Below are positions 47,611-58,937 of a stretch of 64,000 nt of DNA, piece by piece. Position numbers and translations under genes: made by a program. This stretch comes from Aphelocoma coerulescens (Eukaryota > Chordata > Aves > Passeriformes > Corvidae). Position 1 is the first letter of the stretch, and the number at the start of each line of letters is the position of its first letter. The stretch is from contig NC_091018.1 in assembly GCF_041296385.1 (NCBI RefSeq), forward strand, positions 2,983,501 to 3,047,500, written 5' to 3'. Under the pieces are notes generated by a model. The model was not told the origin of the DNA and did no database searches. It was given only the letters and a program-made list of their open reading frames with translations.

Positions 47611-50600
47611 ATGTAGCAGCACAGGGCCCCATGGATGTGTTGTCACACATGGAAGTAGGTGAGTTATGTAACCCCTATGGATTTCTGTGTTAGAGGTGGA
47701 AAGACTTACTTCCTCCCTAAGTGTCCCTGAATTATTGAGCTGTATCTGGTAAGTCAATAGACCTGCCAATCCAGGAATATCCTAATGAATCACAGCATGC
47801 AGGACACTGTCCCTGCCTCCTCGCTGTTTATTTTCCCTCTATGCAGTGTGTGAATTCAGCTCTTTCCCAGGGAAATGGCCAGAGCTGGTGTTGGGCTGTG
47901 GGGATTTCTTTTCACTCAGGGGCTGAGGCAATGCTTTAAAACACAAGAACTGTACTTGATGTTTCTCGCTGCCTGAAAAATTTTGAGCTGTTAATCTCTT
48001 CTGTTTGACACTCTTGTGACCTCCATGCTAGATGATGTTCTTTCTCTTACTCTTTCCTTTTAATTCTTTTCTGTTTGGCATAAACAAACACTTTAAAGAC
48101 AACCTCAATCCACTGATTCACAGATGACTGTTCAAATCATCAGCAAATCATACCTGGTGTTTTATTGCATGAATATATATCTATTTTAATACAAAGTGGA
48201 GTAGTAGTTTGCTGTTACAGACAGGACTCTGCCCTCAGCACACCCTGGAGTCTGACACTGAGGTCAGTTCAGCAGATTCCAGAACCTGATTGCCTGTGTG
48301 AGAAATGTTGATTGAAATTTTTGCAATTAAGCAGGCAAAGGAAGAGAAGCCAGATTTAACTCACAGTTGCTAGGAATGTTCTAACTCTGGAGCTTGATCT
48401 CCTGCAAGGAAGCAGAGCTGTTCCACCCATTCTCTGTTCCAGTATTCATCTGTATTTGCTTCAGCGTTTTCTCTGCTTTTAAGTGCTGAAAGTGCATTGT
48501 TCCACTTCGGAGTATTTTGCTTCTCATAACTATTGTTTGTTTTAGCAGAGTGAGGCAGACTGAATTTTCTGTTAAATGTTTTAATTTCTGTACACTGCTT
48601 GCAACTCAAACAGAAAATCAGTTATTGAATGCAATTTGCTCCCAACCAAAAAGGGAGTGCCTTTATATTCTGGCTTTACGTGGTGCCAGGAGGGGGACAA
48701 AGGAAAATGCTGGATGTGTGCTTATTGGAGGTTCCTTTCTCATGCTGTTAGCATTGACTGCATGTGCATCTTTGGGTGTGTTGGGTTCTAGTTTGTTTTA
48801 TTGCCTGCTCTTTTTTAAGTGAGTTGTTAAACTAGATCATATAACTGTTTTAGTGTTTTCTAAACTTGAATAAAACTTCTCTTTAGAGTTAGCGAAATAT
48901 TAACAAAAGTTTTTACCAGTAACTTTTACACTTAATGTAATGATTGTAAGCACTTTATTTAGAAGTTTTGTGTTGGATCTTTGTTTTTGTGTACAGTGGC
49001 CTTTGCTGTAACTCTTGTCCAAGGAGATCTCCTTGCACTGCTGATGGAGTGGTTTCTATATAAACATCGAGGGAAGGCAGAAACCCTGCTGGGAGGAACT
49101 TAGCTAACACTTGAGTGTCTTCAGCCATAGAGCAGCACCACTCCAAAATCAATCATGGTCTGCTACAGCTGAGTCTTTCCAGTTTGCCTGAGGGCAAATA
49201 AACAGTCCTAGTGCTAATGTACATCTGTTAAGAGCTGTAAGAACAGCAGAGACTGTGAAACTCTGTGGCTGAAATACCAAATGATGATTATTCCTGTAAT
49301 GTGTTGTGACTCTTTGGAAGCTGTCAAAAACCCATGAATGATGCAGCATGTTAATCTGCTGTAGCAAAATGTTGTTTTATGCAGCCCAGTGTATGTAGGG
49401 GGAAGAGAAATGAGAAAATCAGTATAAGTTTTGGAGGGAGGAGATCCCACAGAAAGATTTAAGGAGGAACAGAGGGGAAGGGCTATGTGGGAGTGGATTG
49501 AGGGCTGGAATGTGAGTGAACAGAGAACAGCTCAAAACTAACCCAAGATGGGGCAAAGGTACAAACACAAAAAAGTACAAAGAAAATAAGAGAAGGATGT
49601 CATAGTAGTTGTTCACAAAAAGTCCATTTTGCTGTTTTAGATCTGAAAGCACAGACAGGTTGATTCCAGCGTTTTACATAATAGCAAATATTGCCCTTGA
49701 ACATGAAATGTCACATTTGAGCTTGTGCTGCCAATCTTTAAGTTTCCCCTTGTGCCGTTCTGATGGTGACATATTAGCAGTACCTTAACACAAACATCTC
49801 ATTGTGTTGTCTTCTAGCAGCCCAAACACAAAGGAACTTGGCTTCAGGAATTCTGTCTATGCAAAAGCTCCTGGTGTTTTCCCACAGCAAGGTACTGAAG
49901 CTAAGGGGAAACTTACTTATAAAGATGGGTAGAGAGAGTTCTGTGGTGTTTCTGTGGGGATTTCTTAGGTGTGGGAAAAACATTAACAATGCTCCAGAAA
50001 ACAGGCACTGAGGTTGTGCTTTCACATTTTAGCCCGGTTCTTTGTACATGTGGTTTTCATTTTTCAGTATGGAGAAGGAAGTATTTTTTGTTTGTTTTTT
50101 TCCACCCCCCTCCCCACTCCATTCATGTCATAGAAGTGACATGCAAACATGCCTGTGATGACTGAAGTGTTTTAGTGGGTGGAAGACCTCCAGGATTACA
50201 ACCCATAATTAGCGAGAAAGTTTGTTCTTTTTTCTTTTTTTTTTTCCTGTGATCTGTTCTGCCTGTTTTTCTGGAAGCTAATTTCTTCTGTAGGCAATCA
50301 AGAATATTTAATTTTGATGAAATATATTACTCCAGCTGTAAAAACGTATTGTGCTCACTGCACATTGTGGTTCAAGTGACAATTATGTTTCATTTGGTTC
50401 GTTCTTTTTATCACATAGACTTTGATGTGCACAAGTGTAGAATACTTGATAGCTGAGCAGCCATAGGATATTGGATTCATCCAGATCAATTGCTAATGCT
50501 TTTTCTGTTAATTCAGGAATCTTGCTGGGCTCACTATAAATGCTCCTGTAGAAAGAAGTTTCCTTCTGCTCTATGTGAAGTTAGGTAACATTGCAATTTG

Positions 50601-51239
50601 CACTTGGCACAGTTTCTGACTTGATGAGGATTCCTTACACATCCCAGTTTTACTGTACATTGCTATAATTAAGGCAGTTCTGATTATAAAACTGGGATCC
50701 ATATTGAAATGGTATCCAGATTTCTAGATTTCCTGGAATCACAGCAAATGCATATCCAGCTAAAATAAGCTTAAGTTGAACAGACAGCCTGGAGAAGCAG
50801 AGACAGTATTTTCAAAGATTAATGCAAGATATTCAAGATGGTTTTGCACTTCTCATGTTTGGCCAGTGTGACCTTTCCAGTGGTGGCTTGAGGATTTGTA
50901 AGGATCCTTTTTGGCTTTGAATCTGAGGCAGTGGCAGCTTTGTTAGGAGAGGGAGGACACAAGACTTGGAGCTTCTGAAGATGCAGTAGCTCACTCTTAC
51001 TGCTCACTGGACTGCTCACTCTGCTGGCTTCTCCACGGCTCCTTGAGTTTCTGTTCCCTGCTGAGTTACATAATGAACGTTCTCTGAACTCCCACACTTT
51101 CCACATGCCTTCCCACACGGCCTCTTTCTTCTGCTAAAAAAGGATGGAAGAATTCTAACTCAGTTGTGAAAAAGCTTCGCACAATGCTGCTGAATCACAT
51201 CTCGAAATAGGAACAAATCTTTCAAATTCTCTTTAAGAA
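47611..51239. other. Intron-like non-coding DNA
   Basis: No gene or element recognised; T-rich tracts (for example 50084-50101 and 50228-50247) are frequent on the plus strand. Confidence 0.55.
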
Positions 51240-51340
51240 CCTAAACAAAAAAGAAAAAAAAACAAAAACAGAAAACCCCAGCCCAAAATCAAACCACAAA
51301 ACACACACAAAACTCTCCCACCCTCCAAAAAAATGGACAA
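51240..51340 (+). repeat. A/C-rich low-complexity tract
   Basis: About 100 bases of AAAC, AAAAC, ACACAC and CCC words with nearly no T (aaacaaaaaagaaaaaaaaa onward). It resembles an expanded, degenerate poly(A)-type tail or simple sequence; no retrocopy body is evident on its left. Confidence 0.75.
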
Positions 51341-53161
51341 GGCGTTGTGGAGGGGCAAAACCATACTTGAAGCATCTCTTAATTCTTGCAGCACCTATAT
51401 AAAGGAGGGCTTGCAGGTTAGGGTAACTGCCATTAGAATAATAAAGATCTGTGACATGGTTCCCATGGTTACCAATGGCCACAGTTAGTGCTGACCAAGC
51501 AGTGCAGGTACTCAGTAGTCAGAAAAATGTGTGAAAATTCAGTTTTACTGTCAATCTAATAGTGAAAGCAGGAACATTTCAGATGACCCTTGCATATTTG
51601 TCTCTGCATGGTTTACAGCTATGAATGAAGCCCTGAACGAAGGAGGTGAAGCTCATTTGCAAGAGCCTTGACTGTCCAGTTTCCAGTAGCTCTCAATTTG
51701 AAAATTGCCTTGGTCTTCTGAAGACTTCAACATCTTTATATTGCTGGGAATCAAGGCACAGTAGTCTGACAGGAATGTATAACTAATTCTAAATATACTT
51801 AGAAAACTAGTGCAAATTCACATTTGAACTGACTCTCAAAGTGTGAAAGCTTATTAGAGCATGATTAAAGTGTAACAGGACCTTGCCAGACTAAAGCTGG
51901 AACCTGTAACCTTTATTTGATGGATATTAATTTGCTAGGTGTTACCAAAGTCTTCAGTGTCATAAGCATCATTTTCTTTCATAATTTTTCCAATAACAGC
52001 GATTGCCTTAAAACAGGAGCTATTTTTTAGGGGTGTTCTAGGGCAAACTGATGTGTGAGAGAAATGGAAGTTGCAAGCAGTCCATGGGAGTTCTTATGGA
52101 CTCCAGCAGCCTTGTTGGCTGGTCTTACTTCTTAGCCCTAAAACTTCTTCTGGATTTTAGGAGTCATGATTGTCACTTTTCAAACTTAATTCCTTCTGTT
52201 TTCCCCCTTCCTAGCTCTGACAATCTTTAGAGGAAGTTCTTTATATCTTTGTCCTGTTCTCAAGGTATTTTGAAAGGCTTCAGGTAAATCTGTCCTACTG
52301 CTTGTAACTTTCCAAATATTTACCCCATGTTGACTGGGTTTTTTTAATTAAAGTTTTCATAGTCTGTTACATTTGAAAGCTGAATGTGTGGAGGAAATGA
52401 GGCCTTTAAATCACCAAGGATATACTTCTTTACAAACTGTTATTTTCTTGCTTGTGTACCACATGGAAAAAGTAGCTGCAACATCTTATTCCCTCCTTCA
52501 TAGGCAGGCAAAGATTGGATCTCTGTGATTTTCCTGCAAGTGATTAACATATGTGACACTTGGGTTATGTTCTTGGACATCCTTAAATTCTGGCTGTTAC
52601 AGATGCTTTTTTTAGTACTTCAAGGGGTTCTGGTTGTGGGCTGTTTGTTCTTTTTTCTTTATTATGGCCTATTTTTTTTTACATTGATTGTTGGGAAACT
52701 GCTTTTCGTAGCTTAGAACAGTGCAGGGAGTTAAAAGCACGGTGGCTGAGTCACCCCCTGGCTACAGCTTAACGAGTTTACTCCAAACCAGAGTCCAATT
52801 ATCCACTGTGTTTGTTATCAGCTACAATGAGATGATGATAAAGAAAGAATGGCCTGGAGGGTGGGGACTGCTGATGTGTGGTTTTATCCCAGCTGCCAAC
52901 TCAGCCCCACACAGCTGATCACTGGTGGGATGGGGAGAGCATCTGAAGGGTAAAACTGGGAATTTGTGGGCTGAGATAAAAGCAGCTTACTAAGAAAAGC
53001 AAAGGCTGTGCTTGTGAGGAGAGAGAAACAAGGAAATCATTCTCTCCTTCCCACTGGCACCAGGTGTTCAGCAGCCCCAGCAGAGCAGGGCTCCATCACA
53101 CTTGGCTGCTAATTGGGAAGACAAATGCCATCACTGTGTGCTCCCCTCCCTTCTTCCCCAG
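51341..53161. other. Intron-like non-coding DNA
   Basis: Contains GTTCCCATGGTTAC at 51459-51472. Its reverse complement resembles an RFX X-box with one or two mismatches. The right end is pyrimidine-rich and ends in TTCTTCCCCAG (53151-53161), a strong acceptor-like sequence. Confidence 0.45.
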
Positions 53162-53378
53162 CTCTACGTGCTGTCCACGACACCCTTGGGTCACTTGGGG
53201 TCACCTGTCCCTGGCTGTGTCCCCTCCCAGTCCCTTGTGCAACCTGAGCCCACTGGCTGAGGGTGTGAGGAGCAGAAAAGGCCTTGGCTCTGTGCAAGTG
53301 CTGCTCACTGATAACAAAAACATCCCTGTGTTATCAACACTGCTTCCAGCACAAATCCAAAACGCAGCCCCATGCTAG
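53162..53378 (+). other. Weak exon candidate after a strong acceptor; GC-rich
   Basis: The acceptor CTCCCCTCCCTTCTTCCCCAG ends at 53161. One frame stays open to a stop at 53378 and contains NLSPLAEGVRSRKGLGSVQV; another is open for about 95 bases. There is no clear donor (GAG|GGTGTGAG near 53268 is poor). The acceptor may simply be a pyrimidine tract in GC-rich DNA. Confidence 0.15.
53188..53203 (+). promoter_or_regulatory. DR4 nuclear-receptor half-site repeat
   Basis: GGGTCA CTTG GGGTCA: two identical RGGTCA half-sites in direct orientation with a 4-bp spacer, the spacing used by thyroid hormone receptor and LXR with RXR. The same bases also form a 10-bp near-duplication (TTGGGTCACT/TTGGGGTCAC), so it could be a chance local duplication. 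Confidence 0.4.
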
Positions 53379-54730
53379 CCAAGATGGGAAAAAGTTACTC
53401 TTATCTCAATGTGCCATCGTGGTTGATAGTAGAAGCATCAATAATATGAGGGATTTCTTTTTTTAATTTAAGGTTTAATTTAAGTTTCTCTTTAACCTAG
53501 GTTTGTGTGGGGTTGTGTGTTTTCAAATAAAAATCCCTATTCTTGTGTCAGACTAAGACAATCTTTTGCACCAAGTATAGGAGTCTTTCTGTAAAGATCT
53601 AAAACATTCTGCAGCACTATCAAAAGCATGAAAATTATCTAGGAAATTTTCATTTTGAGACTTCATTCTTCTATTAAACTATTTCCTTCCTAATTTACAG
53701 ATAATCCCAAAGTTTTCCTAGAAATACACAGAATGTGATGGTCTTTTTATTCCTTGTAGGGTGCTTATTTTCTTAGCCTCAGAATCCTGATTTTACTTGA
53801 ACACAAAGGACTTTTCTCTATTGCTCCAGGGCACTCTCGGCCCAAGGAAATCAGTAGTTTTATTGGCAGGCTCAATCCTGAGTGCTGTGAGTAGAAAGCT
53901 CTCCCACCACTGAGCACTAATCCAGCACCAGGCATTCTGCTGGGCAAGGTGCTTCATTTTCCTTCTCTTGGGTGTTTCCAGAACTGCACTCCACTATTTT
54001 GCACATGGAATAGAGAAAACTGCAGTAAGTAATAGGCAATTCCTAAACTTGTTAGCAGCATCAGAAATTAAATTTCAGCCTATCATTTGTAGTAGGCACA
54101 GCTCTCTGTTCCAGCTTTGTGGTCTGTTCTGTAGCTTCTTCAGGACATCTGCAATTGCTGATGGGGTTACCTCGATCTCTTGTAGTATTGAGCTCCTCGT
54201 GCTGTTCTTGTATCCCACTTACACCAGTTACCCACTGCCTTACACTCAGGTAGGAAGCAGACTGTGAATACAGCGTGGGCAGTTCATCTGCTCAGGTTAA
54301 ACCACATATGGGGGAAGGATTGGGATGGAAGGTGGAGCAAAGATGATCTTATCACCTCAAGTCTTTCAGCAGTAACTTTAGCATCACTCTGGTTCAGGGC
54401 TGTTGCTGGTGAACATGGAGATCAAACAGTGGAGCTTTTGCAGGAGCTGAAACCACAGCCAGAGAAGAGCACAGCCCTGCTGAGCGTGTCTCCCTCTGCC
54501 AAACAAGATATTTTAGTCACTTTCTTGTCTCATTATCTCAGAAAATTCCTTGTACTAAATGATGTAACCAATCTGGGCTAAATCTGATGCACTGTAGTGC
54601 TGAGATCTTGCTCTGCAGCAGCAATCCTGTGTTGTAAGTCTTAGAGAGCAGCACTCTGTTACTGGAGCTGCTCACGAAGGTAACTGCAGTTCTGTATGTG
54701 TTTAAAATACTTTCAAAAAGAAGGGAATAT
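53379..54730. other. Intron-like non-coding DNA
   Basis: Plus frames at 53968-54267 and 54264-54581 are open for about 100 codons each without motifs. A CAG|GTAGG donor-like junction occurs near 54249. Not called as genes. Confidence 0.45.
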
Positions 54731-54826
54731 GCTCATGCTTGTAGGTGCTGGCTGCTTTTGTTGCAATAAAAGGGAGTTGAGAACATATGTGCACATGGAG
54801 GTGCTGCTAATTTTGTTGGAATAAAA
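54731..54826 (+). repeat. Imperfect direct repeat, two copies
   Basis: GGTGCTGGCTGCTTTTGTTG followed by CAATAAAA (54744-54771) recurs as GGTGCTGCTAATTTTGTTGG followed by AATAAAA (54800-54826), 56 bases apart. This is a local duplication; each copy carries an AATAAA. Confidence 0.7.
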
Positions 54827-56869
54827 CCTCGAGTGGTATGTAATAATAGATTTAGAGAGTATCTGGAAGGAAGGACAAAGAAAGGAGAACGTTTAAAACA
54901 TTGATATATATTGGGAGTATGAGGTGGTGTAAGTTTGAGGGCCCTGGTACTGTTCCCTGTGCTAGTTTCTGTGAGGTTTTGAAGGAGTAAAAATTGGCCA
55001 CTTCAAAATGTCCCTTTCTCCCTCTGTTTCCATGTATCAAACCTTTATGAGCCCTTCACACAGTGCTGTGACTGGTATTGTGCTGTACTACATGTGTAAT
55101 GTACTACATCAGAAAAATAAATAGATATATTTTTAAATTTTGGGTTAATATTTTCCCTTTTTCATCTGCACAGTTATGGTACCTTATGGACCCTCTATGG
55201 CTAAATGTTACAAAAATGCTGCCTCTTTTCATGCCTTTCTCCTGTGTCAGTAAAAACCACTGAATGAATGGCACTGCGAGGTTGTGGCAAAATAGAATAA
55301 AGCAGTCAGTATCATGATAGAAATTTTCATCTCTGTGCTTAACTAATCCATTTCATGCTGAGAAATAGTTTTCCCTTAGTTCATGAACACTCCGTGGGGT
55401 TTTTAACCTACTTTCAGGAGCTACTTCAGGTGGAGGACAGGCTTAGCTTGCCTGCATTGCTGCGTATTTTGGGAAGGGAGGTTGAGAGCTGTGCTCTACT
55501 CTCATGCCAGTGCTAAAAGCTCCTGAGGTCAGATAAAACAGGAGACTATGTGGCACTGGGCCTCTTTGCTCACTCCAACACAGTGGCAGCAGTTGTCCCC
55601 AGGTAATTTTGTTCTCTGGCCAGCTGATACTCTGATGTTAATGACTGGAGACCCTAAAATAAACATACTTAATGCTGCCAAACTTTGAAGTTGTTGTGCT
55701 TCCTCCCTGTCACAGTTGCCAAGCTCTCCATCACAAAGATGAAAGGTGTGGAATCAATGCAAAATGTAGAGTTAATATGTTGATAAATACTTAAAACTAT
55801 ACACAGTATGCAGAAGTAATCATAAATCTTATTATGGACTGTCAGGCCACCATATCAAGAAAAAACAGGCTGCTTCTTTTAACCTTGGTCTGCTGCCATC
55901 ATTGAGTATCTTATACAGAATTTGATTGGTCTTTTTGTCTGCCTTACAACAACCAGACCAAAAAGTCCCAAATCATATTGTTAATTTGATACATCTCAAG
56001 GGGAGAACAGAAATGGAAACAAAACTGAAATATTGCTTATCTGCTTAAGGTTGAAATCCTGCTTGCTCTATCATGTCTGTAAACTTCTGGTGAATGTGCA
56101 GGTGCAATGTGGACTGTGTGAAAAGGTGAGATTTTCCCCAGCTGCCCAGGGAACAGAGTAATGTTAACTGTGTGCTTGCTGGAGGGGTGGAAAAATAATT
56201 GGGAAGGCTTGCATCTGTGTGTGCTCTATGCTGGAGCACATCCTGGGCACAGGAGCTACCAGAGAGGGGCTGGGGGGTCGTGGGGTGCCAGTGTAAATTA
56301 GAATCTCTGTTGAGAGATTTTTAGTGCCCTGGCCAGCTTTATTGCTTATCTCACATCACTGCTGAGTTAGAGATGCACAAAGCACCAGCTACTCCATGTC
56401 AATGTAATACAGAGAGATTCTTAGAGGAAGTCAGGATTCAGATTGTACCAGATAATTCTCAGCTTATATGAGAAAAGTACAGAGCACTGTTTCTTTTCAG
56501 TGGAGAGAAAGAAAAGAATAAATTTAAATATGTATTTTGAGCAGATGATTCAAACCATCATGTTGTAATTTGCCCTTGTGGTTTCAGGATGACTGTGTGA
56601 AGAATGTTTAGAAGACAGATTTGATCTGCTTTGTGTTATTTTCCTCTCTGTACAGTGTCCTGTTTCGTGCTCACTGTTATATCTAAACTAGATCTTTTTT
56701 AATTTCCAGTTCCCTTTAAGTTAATGTTCACCTTTGATCTGTGTTACCACAGTTGTTGCTGGGGCAGTAGATTATGATTTCTGCCATTAATGATGATACC
56801 ATTGTTCCAGTTGCCAGAGCAGGTAGAACTGATGAGAAGTCCTTGTACTGCAGTTTGATTATCTTCAGC
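54827..56869. other. Intron-like non-coding DNA
   Basis: Nothing recognisable; an A-rich then T-rich stretch near 55110-55160. Confidence 0.5.
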
Positions 56870-57304
56870 TTAAGGAACAAAACTGCTAAGGTGATCATGT
56901 AATTGAATATTAGAGAAAAGACTCTCAGCTGTAGTTCCGATTGGATTGAATTTTACCTCCAAATTATATTTATATCTTCCATTTTTTTTGCCCTGAAAGA
57001 GAATAGGGGCTGGATATCTTGGTAAAATATTATTGGCTGAAAATGTAATGGTATTTGATCTTCTGAATTCAAAAGACAAAATTCTCTTGGGCATTCTCCT
57101 TTTGTCTTTGACTGAGAAGGTCTGTGAGACAAGCCTCATGCAAATGCAGGCTCTTGTGGTTTTTGTAGCAAATAATCTGGTGTCAAGTAAACTCAGGTGA
57201 GCTGTAAGTGATGAGCTCTTAAGAGCAGTGGGAGAAGAGATTCTCTTGTAGATACCACACGGAGCACCAGTGGTCGTGTGAGGGATGTAGGAACTGGGAA
57301 CCAC
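56870..57304 (-). other. Unrecognised 144-codon minus-strand open frame, possible decayed coding sequence
   Basis: The frame ends in TAA at 56870 and its C-terminal part reads like protein (GRYKYNLEVKFNPIGTTAE). Following the same frame upstream to about 57810 meets only about four stops in 500 bases, and one stretch (DCHNWTDMPSYIYCRSKRC) is cysteine- and tryptophan-rich like an extracellular domain. I see no ATG in good context, splice sites or poly(A) tail, and no family comes to mind. A degraded retrocopy or retroelement fragment is possible; chance is more likely than not. Confidence 0.15.
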
Positions 57305-58878
57305 AAATGTTCTCAGTGGCAGTGGTTGTTTTCAAGCAAAGGAGAACTGCATTGCTCTTGAGGCAGTTGAATTTATTTCCCTGTGTCCTGTGAAGTGTTA
57401 CAGTGTAGTTTGCCTTTCCAAGCTGAAAACAGAGCACAAAGCATCCAGCTGATAACCATGGAAATGGGCAGTGTCTGCTGGAACCCGTGGCTGGTAAACT
57501 GAAGTGGATAATGTAATCAGGACAGGAAATATGAACTACAATCACTGTATTTCATTCACGGGGAAGGACCCATCTGTAAGACAGCGTTTTGATCTGCAGT
57601 AGATGTAAGAGGGCATATCAGTCCAATTGTGGCAATCTCCAAGTGCAAACAGAATTGGAGATGGAAGAGTGTGCTTCCAAGTGCTCATGCTTTGCAGAGG
57701 GACTAAAACAATAAACAGAACACTGAAGTGAGGATAATAATCCCTGAAAACACAGTGAGACTCTGACTATTGACCAGCCTGTGCTGACTGGATCTACCAA
57801 CCCAATTTTGTCCTTAATGTGTTCCCTGTTGTTTTGCTTGTTTTGTTCTGTTGAAACATCTATGTTGTGGAGAAAGATTGAAAAATGCATGGCAAACTGT
57901 GTGGTTCCAGCTGCTTACCTACTCTTGAAAATATTTTTTGTTTGTTTCTTTTGAGTTGAATGCACTTGTCTGTCCTTTGGTATTTTTATTCTAAATCTAA
58001 AATGAACTTAAGTTGTTTATTGTGATTTCAGAACCAAGTACTCAGTCAGGGTTAGAGCTCTATGATATGCACCCTTGATGTCTTTGAAGAATCATATTAT
58101 TTGACATGACTATGAATGGCAGAAGTCTGCATTTTGACAACTTGATCTGCTTGCTGAGCTCAGGGATATGCATCTTCTCTTTATGTTCAAAAGATGCAAG
58201 AAGTTTGGGCAGCTTTGGTGCAACTCTTTTAGGTTTTGCAGCAAATCTTAAGGTTCCCAGAACTCCATTTCACTTATTTTGTATCTATTAAAATTGTTAA
58301 TGATATATCACCTAAATAAATGGACTGCATATCTCTATACTTTTAAATCTTCACCTACATTTAAATACCACAAAAATTTATGTGTTTCATAAGAAATGCT
58401 AAAGTTTTCATGCTTGCCTCTGTGATCTCTCATTTGTTGTGAATGGTGAAGTTCCATGTAAATTACAGTCAGGAGAACATTCCCTGGAGTTCTGCGACTG
58501 GTGCTGCATAATATGTTCCCACGAGGGGCACTGAACCTTCTCATGAGGAAGTTGTGCAGCTGCATTTAGGAGGGCTTTTAAATATTGTGTATTCTGTAGT
58601 CATACCTTTAATGAATGCTTCAGGTTTTTTAATAATGCCTTTTTCTTTCCAGAGCTGCCTTTTGAAAAGCTTCTGACTTAACACCTGCACCTCTAAGCTG
58701 GGTGCACCAAAACCTTGGCCATTTGCAAAACAAGATTGTTTGGGTTGATGCCTGAAGCCTCAAAGTGGGAGCCTCAATGCCTCCTTTGCAGGATGGAGTC
58801 AGAATGTTAACTGACAATAGGGACTCCTTCCCTGTGCCAAAGGAATTCTGTTTTGTTTTTTTTTTTTTCTTGTGACAG
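57305..58878. other. Intron-like DNA, ending in a long pyrimidine tract
   Basis: The tract at 58856-58878 (T13 then CTTGTGACAG) is a very good splice-acceptor sequence. No other feature. Confidence 0.5.
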
Positions 58879-58937
58879 ACTGTCAAGGCAGTTCTCAGTG
58901 CTCTGCCTTCCCTAAAGGATCCCAGGAGCATCCCCAG
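58879..58937 (+). other. Candidate 59-bp cassette exon, plus strand
   Basis: It is bounded by an acceptor with a 13-T tract (AG at 58877-58878) and a consensus donor CCCAG|GTAACT (junction 58937/58938). Two of three frames are open; one reads TVKAVLSALPSLKDPRSIP, another CQGSSQCSAFPKGSQEHPQ. This is the best-bracketed exon-sized unit in the right half of the window. The length is not a multiple of three, so skipping would shift a frame. No family is recognisable; a pseudo-exon is the main alternative. Confidence 0.3.

Noticed and set aside
51459..51472. RFX X-box
   Set aside because: Only an approximate palindrome; one or two consensus positions fail on each strand.
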